Position numbers and translations under genes: made by a program
Shown here: positions 1 through 8,074 of the stretch, one piece after another
Layout: each line of letters starts with the position of its first letter
How positions within the stretch are numbered: the stretch's first letter is position 1
Origin: an uncultured Solirubrobacteraceae bacterium
Lineage (GTDB): Bacteria; Actinomycetota; Thermoleophilia; Solirubrobacterales; Solirubrobacteraceae
Length of the DNA: 26,047 bases
NCBI GenBank assembly: GCA_955652345.1
Contig: CATPBV010000300.1
Coordinates: forward strand, 1-26,047
Direction of reading: 5' to 3'
The notes under the pieces: generated by a model
Told to the model about the DNA's origin: nothing
Database searches by the model: none
Seen by the model: the letters and a program-made list of their open reading frames with translations, nothing else

Positions 1-893
<893 letters not shown>

Positions 894-936
894 CAACGAT
901 TCTGTGACAGCTGGCGGTGCCGTCGTCCCCGGGCCG

Positions 937-942
937 TAGGCT
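937..942 (+). promoter_or_regulatory. -10 element of a putative leaderless radA promoter
   Basis: TAGGCT (TAnnnT type) ends 7 bases before the GTG at 950, which puts the predicted transcript start at about 949-950. No convincing -35 box is seen. It supports 950 over the upstream GTG at 917 as the radA start. Confidence 0.45.
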
Positions 943-949
943 CCGAGGG

Positions 950-2308
950 GTGTCCGCGCCGACATCGATCCACGTGTGTTCCGCATGCGGGCACGAGACC
1001 GCTCGCTGGGCGGGTCAATGTCCAGGCTGCGGCGAGTGGAACACGCTGCTCGAGGAGACCCGGTCGGTGCTGGTCCGCGGCGCGAGGAGGCGCCGAGGCG
1101 CAGCCGTCCGCCCGGTGGAGCTGCGCGCGATCCGAGCCGAGCGCGATCAGCGGCTGAGCACAGGGATCGGCGAGCTCGACAGCGTTCTGGGCGGAGGGAT
1201 CGTTCCAGGCTCGCTCGTGCTGATCGGAGGAGCGCCCGGGATCGGCAAGTCGACGCTGACGACCATGGCTCTCGCGAATCTCCGAGAGGCGGGACGCCGC
1301 ACCTTGTACATCTCGGCCGAGGAGTCGGCCGCGCAGATCCGCCTGCGCGCGGAGCGGCTCGCGCAGCCATCGGCGCTGGCGATTCCGGTGATCGCGGAGA
1401 CCGATCTCGACACGGTGGTGGCGACCCTCGAGCAGGAGCGTCCCGAGGTCTGCGTCGTGGACTCGGTGCAGACGCTCCACGCCGGCGAGCTGTCGAGCGC
1501 GGCCGGGTCGGTCAGCCAGGTTCGCGAGGCGGCGGTGCGGATCATGCGCGTCGCCAAGGCGCTGCGGATCGCCGTGCTGCTGGTGGGCCACGTCACCAAG
1601 GACGGCACGCTCGCGGGACCGCGGGTGCTAGAGCACCTCGTCGACTGCGTGCTCCAGTTCGAGGGCGAGCGCGAGCGCACCTACCGCACGGTGCGGGCGG
1701 TCAAGAACCGCTTCGGGTCGACGAGCGAGGCGGGGGTGTTCGAGATGCGCGATCACGGCCTCGTCGAGGTGCTCGACGCCTCGGCACGGTTCGTGTCGGA
1801 GGCGACGCGCGCGCCCGGGAGCGTCGTCCTGTGCGCGATGGAAGGCTCCCGCCCGCTGCTCGTCGAGGTGCAGGCGCTCGTGAGCCGCTCGGAGCTCGTC
1901 CCCCCGCGCCGCGTCGTCACCGGCGTTGACCGCAACCGGGTGGCGCTTGTGCTTGCGGTGCTGGGGCGCCATGCGGGGATCGGGCTCGGGGCCGCCGACG
2001 TGTTCGTCAACGTGGTGGGTGGTGTCCGGATCGAAGATCCCGGCGCCGACCTCGCGGTTGCACTCGCCGTCGCCGGCGCCGTCAAGGGCGTGCCACTGAC
2101 CGCGGCGCGGGCCGACCGGCCGCTCGCCTGCTTCGGGGAGCTCGGGCTGACCGGAGAGCTCCGAAACGTCGCCCACGGCGAGCGGCGCCTCGCCGAGGCC
2201 GAGAAGTTCGGCCTCACGCCCGCGATCGACCCCAGCTCCCACCCAACCCTGCGCGCCGCTCTGACTGCCGCGATCGGTGCGAAACGCCCGTCGGCAATAG
2301 CCGCCTGA
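950..2308 (+). CDS. radA: DNA repair protein RadA (Sms)
   Basis: RadA is a RecA-like ATPase that drives branch migration of recombination intermediates. The N-terminal zinc finger has Cys10-X2-Cys13-X10-Cys24-X2-Cys27. Walker A GGAPGIGKST lies near residues 93-102, the RadA-specific KNRFGST motif near residue 251, and a Lon-protease-like P domain fills the C-terminal third. The length (452 residues) is normal for the family. GTG 950 is chosen because it leaves a usual short lead before the zinc finger and follows a TAGGCT at the leaderless distance. GTG 917 in the same frame would add 11 residues. The gene follows clpC after 56 bases and precedes disA, the same order as in Bacillus. Confidence 0.94.
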   Translation: MSAPTSIHVCSACGHETARWAGQCPGCGEWNTLLEETRSVLVRGARRRRGAAVRPVELRAIRAERDQRLSTGIGELDSVLGGGIVPGSLVLIGGAPGIGKSTLTTMALANLREAGRRTLYISAEESAAQIRLRAERLAQPSALAIPVIAETDLDTVVATLEQERPEVCVVDSVQTLHAGELSSAAGSVSQVREAAVRIMRVAKALRIAVLLVGHVTKDGTLAGPRVLEHLVDCVLQFEGERERTYRTVRAVKNRFGSTSEAGVFEMRDHGLVEVLDASARFVSEATRAPGSVVLCAMEGSRPLLVEVQALVSRSELVPPRRVVTGVDRNRVALVLAVLGRHAGIGLGAADVFVNVVGGVRIEDPGADLAVALAVAGAVKGVPLTAARADRPLACFGELGLTGELRNVAHGERRLAEAEKFGLTPAIDPSSHPTLRAALTAAIGAKRPSAIAA

Positions 2309-2367
2309 GTTATTGTGACGCGGCCTGCATGACTCCGCTGGCGGGGGGCTCGGGCGTAAAAAGCGTC

Positions 2368-2373
2368 TAAAAT
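2368..2373 (+). promoter_or_regulatory. -10 element of a putative leaderless disA promoter
   Basis: TAAAAT ends 8 bases before the disA ATG at 2382, in an AT-richer patch unusual for this DNA. There is no Shine-Dalgarno sequence in between, so the transcript probably starts at or 1-2 bases before the ATG. Confidence 0.5.
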
Positions 2374-2381
2374 CGGGCTCG

Positions 2382-3497
2382 ATGCTGCCGCGCTCCGGGG
2401 AAGAGCTCAAAGAGGAGCTCGAGTCTCGACAGGACTCCCGGCTCGTAAGAGCACTCGAGATGGTGGCCCCCGGGACGGCGCTCCGGGAGGGAATCGACAA
2501 CATTCTGGCCGCGCGCACGGGTGCTCTGATCGTGGTCGGAGAGGTCGAGGAGCTCGCGTTTCTGTTCTCGGGCGGGATCAAGCTCGATCTCGACTACTCA
2601 CCGGCGATCCTGTACGAGCTCGCGAAGATGGACGGCGCGATCGCGCTGACCTCGAACGCGACCAGGATCCCCTGGGCGAACGTGCAGCTGATGCCCGATC
2701 CGACGATCCTTACCTACGAGACCGGCACCCGGCACCGGACCGCGGAGAGAGTTGCAAAGCAGACGGATGCGCTTGTGGTCGCGATCTCTGAGCGGCGCGA
2801 GGTCGTCTCGCTGTACGCCGACGCGATCAAGTACATCCTCGAGGACATCCCCGTGGTCCTGGCCAAGGCCAACCAGGCGCTCGCCACCCTCGACAAGTAC
2901 CGCAGCCGCCTGGATCAGGTCTCAACGAGGCTGACGGCGCTCGAATTCGAGGGCGGCGCCACCCTCCACGACGTGCTGACGGTGCTCCAGAGAGCCGAGC
3001 TCGTCACCCGCATGGCGGTCGAGATCGAGCGCTACATCGTCGAGCTGGGAACCGAGGGTCGCCTGATCGAGATGCAGCTGGACGAGACGATGGTCGGCGT
3101 CTCCGCCGATAAGGGCGCGCTCGTCCACGACTACCTGGTCGAGGACACCGACGAGGGGTTTTCGACCGCGTTCGGCCAGCTCGTGCGCCTGCCCCATCAG
3201 GACCTGCTCGACTTCGGGCGGCTCGCCGAGCTGCTCGGCCACGACCGCAAGCTGAACACTCTCGACTACCCGGTGTCGCCGCGAGGCTTCCGGATCCTCG
3301 GTCGGATCCCGCGGCTGCCAAAGCTCGTCGTCCAGCGGATCGTGGACGAGTTCGGCGGCCTCGAGGAGCTGCTCGCCGCGACCGACGGCGAGCTCGAGAC
3401 CGTCGACGGCATCGGCGAGATCCGCGCGAAGGACATCCGCGAGGGCCTTCGCCGCCAGCAGGAGATCAATCTCGTCGACCGCTACCTACAGACCTAG
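2382..3497 (+). CDS. disA: Diadenylate cyclase, DNA integrity scanning protein DisA
   Basis: DisA condenses two ATP into the second messenger c-di-AMP and scans DNA for branched structures. The N-terminal DAC domain has the two family motifs: DGA at residues 84-86 and GTRHRTA at about 115-121, including the RHR triad that binds ATP. A helical linker follows, then a C-terminal RuvA-like helix-hairpin-helix domain with VDGIGEIRAKDIREGL near the end. The length (371 residues) is close to Bacillus DisA. It sits directly after radA; in Bacillus, RadA and DisA interact functionally, so co-location is meaningful. The ATG at 2382 has a -10-like TAAAAT 8 bases upstream. All catalytic motifs are intact, so the cell very likely makes c-di-AMP. 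Confidence 0.96.
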   Translation: MLPRSGEELKEELESRQDSRLVRALEMVAPGTALREGIDNILAARTGALIVVGEVEELAFLFSGGIKLDLDYSPAILYELAKMDGAIALTSNATRIPWANVQLMPDPTILTYETGTRHRTAERVAKQTDALVVAISERREVVSLYADAIKYILEDIPVVLAKANQALATLDKYRSRLDQVSTRLTALEFEGGATLHDVLTVLQRAELVTRMAVEIERYIVELGTEGRLIEMQLDETMVGVSADKGALVHDYLVEDTDEGFSTAFGQLVRLPHQDLLDFGRLAELLGHDRKLNTLDYPVSPRGFRILGRIPRLPKLVVQRIVDEFGGLEELLAATDGELETVDGIGEIRAKDIREGLRRQQEINLVDRYLQT

Positions 3498-3513
3498 CCA
3501 TTTCTAAGACAGC

Positions 3514-4149
3514 TTGTTCCAACGCCGCTTGTGGTCCCCCGGCGGCCCGGATGAGGAGGACACCATCACAGAGCTAATCGAAGAGCACCTGGCGGATCTC
3601 GAGGCTCCCGCACCGGTTGAGCACATCGAGTTCGAGGTGGGCGACAGCGTGGTCTACCCGCATCACGGCGCGGGCAAGGTGTTGCGCAAGGAAGACAAGG
3701 AGGTCCTCGGTGAGAGCCGCGAGTACCTCACGATCAAGATCCTTCACAACGACATGACAGTGATGGTTCCGACCGAGAACGCGGCCCTGGCGGGACTACG
3801 CCGGGTGATCGACGAGGAGACGGTGAAGAAGGTGTGTGCCGTGCTTGGAGACGAGTGCTCGGAGATGCCGAAGAATTGGAACCGCCGGTTCAAGCACAAC
3901 CGCGACAAGATCAAGACCGGCGACATCTACGAGCTCGCCGAGGTGGTCCGGAACCTTGCGATCCGCGAAGCAGAGAAGGGTCTATCCACCGGCGAGAAGC
4001 AGATGTTCACCAGGGCGAAGAAGATCCTCGCCTCGGAGCTGATGTACGCGCTCCACATGGATGAGGACGAGGTCGAGCACCACATCTACAGCCTTCTTGG
4101 GGAGTCCTCCAACGGCGACGGCAAGGTGGCGGCGGCCGTCGCCGAGTAG
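3514..4149 (+). CDS. carD: CarD family RNA polymerase-binding transcription regulator
   Basis: CarD-family proteins bind the RNA polymerase beta subunit with an N-terminal Tudor-like domain and stabilise the open complex with a C-terminal helical domain. The Tudor part starts with EFEVGDSVVYPHHGAGKV and contains the family signature MVPTENAALAGLRRV. The helical part contains WNRRFKHNRDKIKTGD and a long KGLSTGEKQMFTRAKKIL helix. The start is uncertain. TTG 3514 gives 211 residues with about 39 acidic residues ahead of the usual start; TTG 3529 is an in-frame alternative. Neither has a clear Shine-Dalgarno. The gene follows disA after 16 bases and precedes ispD after 9, so these are probably co-transcribed. 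CarD next to ispD-ispF is a common actinobacterial arrangement. Confidence 0.92.
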   Translation: MFQRRLWSPGGPDEEDTITELIEEHLADLEAPAPVEHIEFEVGDSVVYPHHGAGKVLRKEDKEVLGESREYLTIKILHNDMTVMVPTENAALAGLRRVIDEETVKKVCAVLGDECSEMPKNWNRRFKHNRDKIKTGDIYELAEVVRNLAIREAEKGLSTGEKQMFTRAKKILASELMYALHMDEDEVEHHIYSLLGESSNGDGKVAAAVAE

Positions 4150-4158
4150 GACCCCGAC

Positions 4159-4830
4159 ATGGCGGTCGCGTTGCTCGTGGCCGCGGGACGGGGCGAGCGC
4201 CTTGGGTCGGGGAGGCCCAAGGCGCTCGTCTTGATTGGGGGACGTCCGATGTTCGAATGGAGCCTGCGGACGCTCCAGGCGCTCCCATCGCTTCACCGGG
4301 TCGCCGTCGCGCTTCCGCCGGGCGCGGAGATCGACGCGATCGGTGACGGAGTGGTCGTGGTGCAGGGCGGCGCCACCCGATCGCATTCCGTCCGTGAGGC
4401 CCTGCGGGCGGTTGGCGCGGGCGATCCCGTGATCGTCCACGATGCTGCGCGTCCGTTCGCCCAGCTGGAGCTGTTCGAGCGAGCGCTCGCCGAGCTCGAT
4501 CGAGGGGACGTCGACGCGGTGGTTGCCGCGGTTCCTGTCGCCGACACGATCAAGGAGGTCGCGGACGACGATCGGACCGTGACGAGGACGCTCGATCGCG
4601 GCCGCCTCTGGGCTGTCCAGACGCCTCAGGTGTTCCGCCGAGAGGCGCTCGAGCGGGTCATGGCGGAGAGCCCGGAGGAACTGCTGGCCGGGGCGACCGA
4701 TGACGCGTGGCTGATCGAGCGAGCCGGAGGATCGGTCGCGGTCGTGCGAGCCGACCCCTCAAACATCAAGATCACGACCGAGTTCGACCTCCGGCTCGCC
4801 CAGGTTCTCATCTCGGAGCGCCAACCGTGA
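4159..4830 (+). CDS. ispD: 2-C-methyl-D-erythritol 4-phosphate cytidylyltransferase IspD
   Basis: IspD transfers CMP from CTP to MEP in the non-mevalonate isoprenoid pathway. The N-terminal nucleotide-binding loop is VAAGRGERLGSGRPKAL. Later family blocks are VHDAARPF, the PVADTIKEV strand, the TPQVFRREAL motif and the C-terminal NIKITTEFDL. The length (223 residues) is typical of a stand-alone IspD. The ATG at 4159 follows the carD stop by 9 bases with only a weak purine stretch in front. The gene overlaps ispF by 4 bases (GTGA), so the two enzymes are translationally coupled. Confidence 0.95.
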   Translation: MAVALLVAAGRGERLGSGRPKALVLIGGRPMFEWSLRTLQALPSLHRVAVALPPGAEIDAIGDGVVVVQGGATRSHSVREALRAVGAGDPVIVHDAARPFAQLELFERALAELDRGDVDAVVAAVPVADTIKEVADDDRTVTRTLDRGRLWAVQTPQVFRREALERVMAESPEELLAGATDDAWLIERAGGSVAVVRADPSNIKITTEFDLRLAQVLISERQP

Positions 4831-5312
4831 GCACCCGAACCGGGCTCGGCTACGACTGCCACCGGTTCGCCGAGGGTCGCCGCCTCGTGCTCGGAGGCGT
4901 CGAGCTCGACCACCCGATCGGGCTTGCCGGCCATTCCGATGCGGATGTCCTGACGCACGCCGTCATCGACGCGCTGCTGGGCGCTGCCGCGCTCGGCGAC
5001 ATCGGAGAGCACTTCCCCGACACGGACGATCGCTACCGCGACAGCGACTCGATCGAGCTGCTGCGGGAGACGGTGGCGTTGCTCGACCGGCACGGCCTCG
5101 CCCCGGTCCATGTCGATGCGACGGTCGTGATCGAGCGCCCGCACCTGGCGCCCGTCCGCCTGCAGATGCGCCGATCGCTCGCCGCGGCGCTCGGGCTGGC
5201 GCTCGAGCACGTCAGCGTCAAGGCCACGCGGGGCGAGGGAATGGGCTTCGTGGGCAGGGAAGAGGGCGCCGCTGCGCTGGCGATCGCAACGGTGACGGAT
5301 CGAGCGCAGTAG
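4827..5312 (+). CDS. ispF: 2-C-methyl-D-erythritol 2,4-cyclodiphosphate synthase IspF
   Basis: IspF cyclises CDP-ME 2-phosphate to MEcPP with release of CMP. Metal ligands are visible as Asp10 and His12 (GYDCHRF) and His44 (HSDADVLTH), followed by LLGAAALGDIGEHFPDTD. The C-terminal KATRGEGMGFVGREEG replaces the more usual KATTTEGLGFTGRGEG, a mild variation. The GTG at 4827 overlaps the ispD stop as GTGA and has GGAG 8 bases upstream, which fixes the start; a longer in-frame reading back to 4707 only shadows ispD. The product has 161 residues, the normal family length. It ends 20 bases before the converging SRPBCC gene. Confidence 0.95.
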   Translation: MSTRTGLGYDCHRFAEGRRLVLGGVELDHPIGLAGHSDADVLTHAVIDALLGAAALGDIGEHFPDTDDRYRDSDSIELLRETVALLDRHGLAPVHVDATVVIERPHLAPVRLQMRRSLAAALGLALEHVSVKATRGEGMGFVGREEGAAALAIATVTDRAQ

Positions 5313-5332
5313 GCAGCCCGCTGCGCGACTCC

Positions 5333-5815
5333 CTATCCAGCGGCAGCGCGCCTGGCCGCGGCGCGGTCTCGCAGCTGCTCGTACTCGACCAGGCGCGCGA
5401 GCTGCTGAACGCTCCCGCGGACGTGCCCGCGCACAGTCGGCGCCGCGATCCGCTCGGCGAGCCAGCCTGACAGTCCCGACCCGGCGACGCCGTACGCGAG
5501 CCGCAGCTCGACCCCGGTGAGGCCGGCGGGCAGCTCGCGCAGCCGCCAGCGGCCTCGCTGATCAATGCCGGTCAGCGAGGTCCACGCGAGCTCGCACGGC
5601 GGCGAGAACTCGACGACCTCGACCACGCCCCCGATCTCCGCCGAGCCGACCCGGAACAGCACGCGGTACTTCGCGCTTAGTCCGATCGACGGTTCGCTGG
5701 CCACCTCCCAGCGGGTGACCCCGGACATGTAATGAAGCGCCCGCTCGGGGTCGGAGACGATCGACCACACGCGCTCGATCGGCGCGGTCACACGCGCGCT
5801 GGCCGAGACCCTCAT
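5333..5815 (-). CDS. SRPBCC (START-like) family protein
   Basis: This 160-residue protein has the START/Bet v1-like pattern: N-terminal VTAPIERVWSIVSDPERALHYMSGVTRWEV, a middle of alternating strands, and a long C-terminal helix (GHVRGSVQQLARLVEYEQLRDRAAARR). Such folds form a hydrophobic cavity for lipids or polyketides. No catalytic residues can be assigned. Its ATG at 5815 overlaps the stop of the upstream acyltransferase (ATGA), so it is translationally coupled as the last gene of the lipid cassette and probably binds a lipid intermediate (inference). A role as a polyketide cyclase is less likely because no polyketide synthase is near. Confidence 0.85.
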   Translation of the reverse strand: MRVSASARVTAPIERVWSIVSDPERALHYMSGVTRWEVASEPSIGLSAKYRVLFRVGSAEIGGVVEVVEFSPPCELAWTSLTGIDQRGRWRLRELPAGLTGVELRLAYGVAGSGLSGWLAERIAAPTVRGHVRGSVQQLARLVEYEQLRDRAAARRAAAG

Positions 5816-6750
5816 CCCAGGACCGGGAGCCGCCGCTCGGCAGCCAGAGCGTCGAGCGTCTGCTGCATCAGCCGCGTGATGTGCTCGTAGACCTCATCGA
5901 GATCCGGATCTGGGCCGAACTGGAGGCGGAGGTCGATCGGGGGGAGGGTCTCGATCGTGATCTTCGCCGGCAGCGGGATGTGGCCAAGAAAGTCGCCCAC
6001 GTTCAGGCCCCAGGGCAACGCAATCGAGATCGGCAGCACCTTCAGCCTGAAGAGCCGATCGAGCGCCAGCAGGTGCGCCAGCCGCTCGCCGCGGCTCAGG
6101 AACAGCGCCGTCTCCTGGCCGCCGATCGACACGACCGGGACGATCGGGACGTCCTGCTCGAGCGCGAGCCTGATGAACCCCTTGCGGCCGTCTAAATCGA
6201 TCCTGTTTCGCTCCCGGCTGGGGCGATGGACCTCGTAGTCGCCACCCGGATACACCAGCAGCGCGGCGCCCGACTCGAGCGCCCGGCGTGCGTTGGACGG
6301 CGACGCGGCGACGGTTCCGAACTTGCGCAGCCAGCCGAGTGCGGGCATCGCCAGCACGAGGTTGTGGGCGAGCTGGTAGAAGGTCCGCTCCACGCCGAAG
6401 TAGGTGCTGAACGCAAGCGTGAAGACGATCGTGTCGGGCGTCATGTTGCCGCCCGAGTGGTTCCCGACCAGCAGCACAGGGCCCGAGTCTGGGATGTTCC
6501 CGAGCCCCCGGACCTCCCCCCGATACCAGATGCTGGCCACCAGCCACATCAGCGGCAGCCGCTCGCGGATGAAGTCAGGGTCGCGCTCGTCGAGGTCGGC
6601 CCGCGGGATCCGGCGAGTGAGGAGATCCGACGCTGCCCGCAGCGCCCGGCCGAGCGCCCCGGCCCAGCGTCCCTCCTGCCACGCCTCGCGGCCAGGCACC
6701 GTGCCGTTGCCGTTGGGTTGCGAGTTGCCGGCGGTCTGCGCCCGAGCCAT
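5812..6750 (-). CDS. Lysophospholipid acyltransferase-like protein (LPLAT, MGAT/DGAT-like)
   Basis: This is a glycerol-phosphate/diacylglycerol-type acyltransferase of 312 residues. The acyltransferase motif I is VGNHSGGNMTPD, with the His followed by a more distant Asp as in MGAT-like LPLATs. Motif III appears as LLVYPGGDYEVHRP and a further block as GRKGFIRLALEQDVPIVPVVSIGG. Hydrophobic segments near LPLMWLVASIWY and LVLAMPALGWL suggest a membrane-associated enzyme. The ATG at 6750 is preceded by GGAG at 7 bases and lies 17 bases after the hydrolase stop; a much longer in-frame reading upstream is a shadow of the hydrolase. It is the middle gene of the cassette and overlaps the SRPBCC gene. 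The likely substrate is a lysolipid or mono/diacylglycerol with acyl-CoA, not determined from sequence. Confidence 0.88.
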   Translation of the reverse strand: MARAQTAGNSQPNGNGTVPGREAWQEGRWAGALGRALRAASDLLTRRIPRADLDERDPDFIRERLPLMWLVASIWYRGEVRGLGNIPDSGPVLLVGNHSGGNMTPDTIVFTLAFSTYFGVERTFYQLAHNLVLAMPALGWLRKFGTVAASPSNARRALESGAALLVYPGGDYEVHRPSRERNRIDLDGRKGFIRLALEQDVPIVPVVSIGGQETALFLSRGERLAHLLALDRLFRLKVLPISIALPWGLNVGDFLGHIPLPAKITIETLPPIDLRLQFGPDPDLDEVYEHITRLMQQTLDALAAERRLPVLG

Positions 6751-6767
6751 CGGCCGGCTCCGCTGCC

Positions 6768-8006
6768 TCAGGCCGCTTCCGCGCGGGTCAGCGGACGATC
6801 GAGCTCGGCCTCGGCAAAGAAGCGCATCAGCAGCTCGCTTGTCTGGAGCGCTCGCTCTACCTGGGGCACATGTCCGCATCCCTCGATCGTCAACTGCTTC
6901 GCATTCGGCAGCCAGCGCTGGATGTGGCGACTGAACGCAGCGGGCACCAGCGGGTCGTGGCTCCCCCACACGAACAGCGCGGGCGCCTCGAGCCCGGCCA
7001 GCCGCGGGTAGAAGCCGCCGTCCCCGAACGGGGCCTCGAGGTAGATGTTGCGCGCGCTCGCCAGGAACGCGTAGCGCGCGCCGGCGCTGTGGTAGATGCG
7101 CTGGAACTCGTCGACCATCAGGTCGCCGATGGCGGGATCGATCGCGTCGCGGTCGTGGAAGAAGCTCCAGAAATGGCCCGCGACCACCGAGCGCCGGAAC
7201 CCGTGCGGCAGCAGGCCGAGCTCGGGACGAAGCAGCCGCACGATCGGATGCAGCCCGCGACGAATCCACGCGATCGCCGGACACAGCAGCCCGAGCGCGC
7301 GGACCCGATCCGGATACGAAAGCCCCAGCTCGATCGCGACCCTGCCACCCATCGAGTTGCCGACAACGTGCGCCTCGGCGATCCCCAGCTCGTCCAGCAA
7401 GCCGCGGATGACGGCGGCGAACCACCGGGCGTTGTAGGGGGCGACCGCCGGCTTGGATGACGAGCCGAAGCCGGGTAGATCCGGAGCGTGGACGCGGTAC
7501 CGGCGACTGAGCGTCGCAGCCGTCTCGAGCATCGATGCGCGCGTCCCGCCAAGCCCGTGGAGCAACAGCACGTCGGATCCCTCTCCCATCGTCAGCGTCG
7601 AGACGCGGTGCCGTCCGACCGGCACGTCGTGCACCTTCAGCAAGGGTGGCCGGCCTCCGGCGAGTCGGAACAGTCCTTCGAACCCGATCGCGTGGTCGAG
7701 GTTTCCGCGGACCCCGAGGAGCCGCTGCTGGAACGCCTCGACGCCGGAGAGCTCCCCGGCGCGCAGTCGCATCCAGGTGTCGGCGTCACACGAGATCGTG
7801 ACGTCGGGCTCCCGGCGAGTCGCTCCTTTGCGCACGACTGCACCGTGGCTCGTGCATCTGACCTCCCACATATGGCCCAGATCGCAGAGCCTCACCTGGT
7901 AGGTGACGTCGAATCCCGGTCTCGCGCCCAGGTACCGGCGAGGGAGCGAGTGGAACGCCTGCTCGACCTCGGCTAGACGCTCAGCGTGGGGGGCCAAGTC
8001 GCTCAC
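6768..8006 (-). CDS. SCP2 sterol-carrier-like domain fused to an alpha/beta hydrolase
   Basis: Residues about 1-115 look like an SCP2/sterol-carrier domain (PDVTISCDADTWMRLRAGEL, then a segment ending GNLDHAIGFEGLFRL). From about 140 onward an alpha/beta hydrolase follows: oxyanion-hole region LLLHGLGGTR, nucleophile Ser218 in GNSMGG, acid Asp351 in WGSHDPLVP and His379 in GCGHVPQ. The triad is complete, so it should be an active esterase, lipase or similar enzyme with its own lipid-delivery module. GTG 8006 is used as the start. TTG 7997 is an alternative, because a TAGTGT sits 7 bases before it as for leaderless genes here. It heads the hydrolase-acyltransferase-SRPBCC operon and is divergent from cysS, with 68 bases between. 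Confidence 0.85.
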   Translation of the reverse strand: MSDLAPHAERLAEVEQAFHSLPRRYLGARPGFDVTYQVRLCDLGHMWEVRCTSHGAVVRKGATRREPDVTISCDADTWMRLRAGELSGVEAFQQRLLGVRGNLDHAIGFEGLFRLAGGRPPLLKVHDVPVGRHRVSTLTMGEGSDVLLLHGLGGTRASMLETAATLSRRYRVHAPDLPGFGSSSKPAVAPYNARWFAAVIRGLLDELGIAEAHVVGNSMGGRVAIELGLSYPDRVRALGLLCPAIAWIRRGLHPIVRLLRPELGLLPHGFRRSVVAGHFWSFFHDRDAIDPAIGDLMVDEFQRIYHSAGARYAFLASARNIYLEAPFGDGGFYPRLAGLEAPALFVWGSHDPLVPAAFSRHIQRWLPNAKQLTIEGCGHVPQVERALQTSELLMRFFAEAELDRPLTRAEAA

Positions 8007-8059
8007 ACTACTAGTGGTCTCCGTCGTACGCAGCCGATCGTGCCTTCGGCGGCGCGCAC

Positions 8060-8074
8060 TAAGGTTCTAAGAAC
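8060..8074 (+). promoter_or_regulatory. cysS start region: TAAGGT -10-like box and overlapping inverted repeat
   Basis: TAAGGT at 8060-8065 ends 9 bases before the TTG start of cysS, as expected for a leaderless or near-leaderless mRNA. Overlapping it at 8064-8074 is a perfect inverted repeat GTTCT-A-AGAAC that abuts the start codon. It could be an operator, but the halves are in the opposite orientation to the actinobacterial LexA box (GAAC-N4-GTTC). Confidence 0.4.

Noticed and set aside
5313..5348. CGCTGC/GCAGCG inverted repeat between ispF and the SRPBCC gene as a terminator
   Set aside because: The 6-bp stem has an 18-base loop and no T-run, and such repeats are common by chance in GC-rich DNA.
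5812..7425. 537-residue reading covering the acyltransferase and part of the hydrolase
   Set aside because: The N-terminal half is a frame-shifted shadow of the SCP2-hydrolase; a proper start with a ribosome site exists at 6750.
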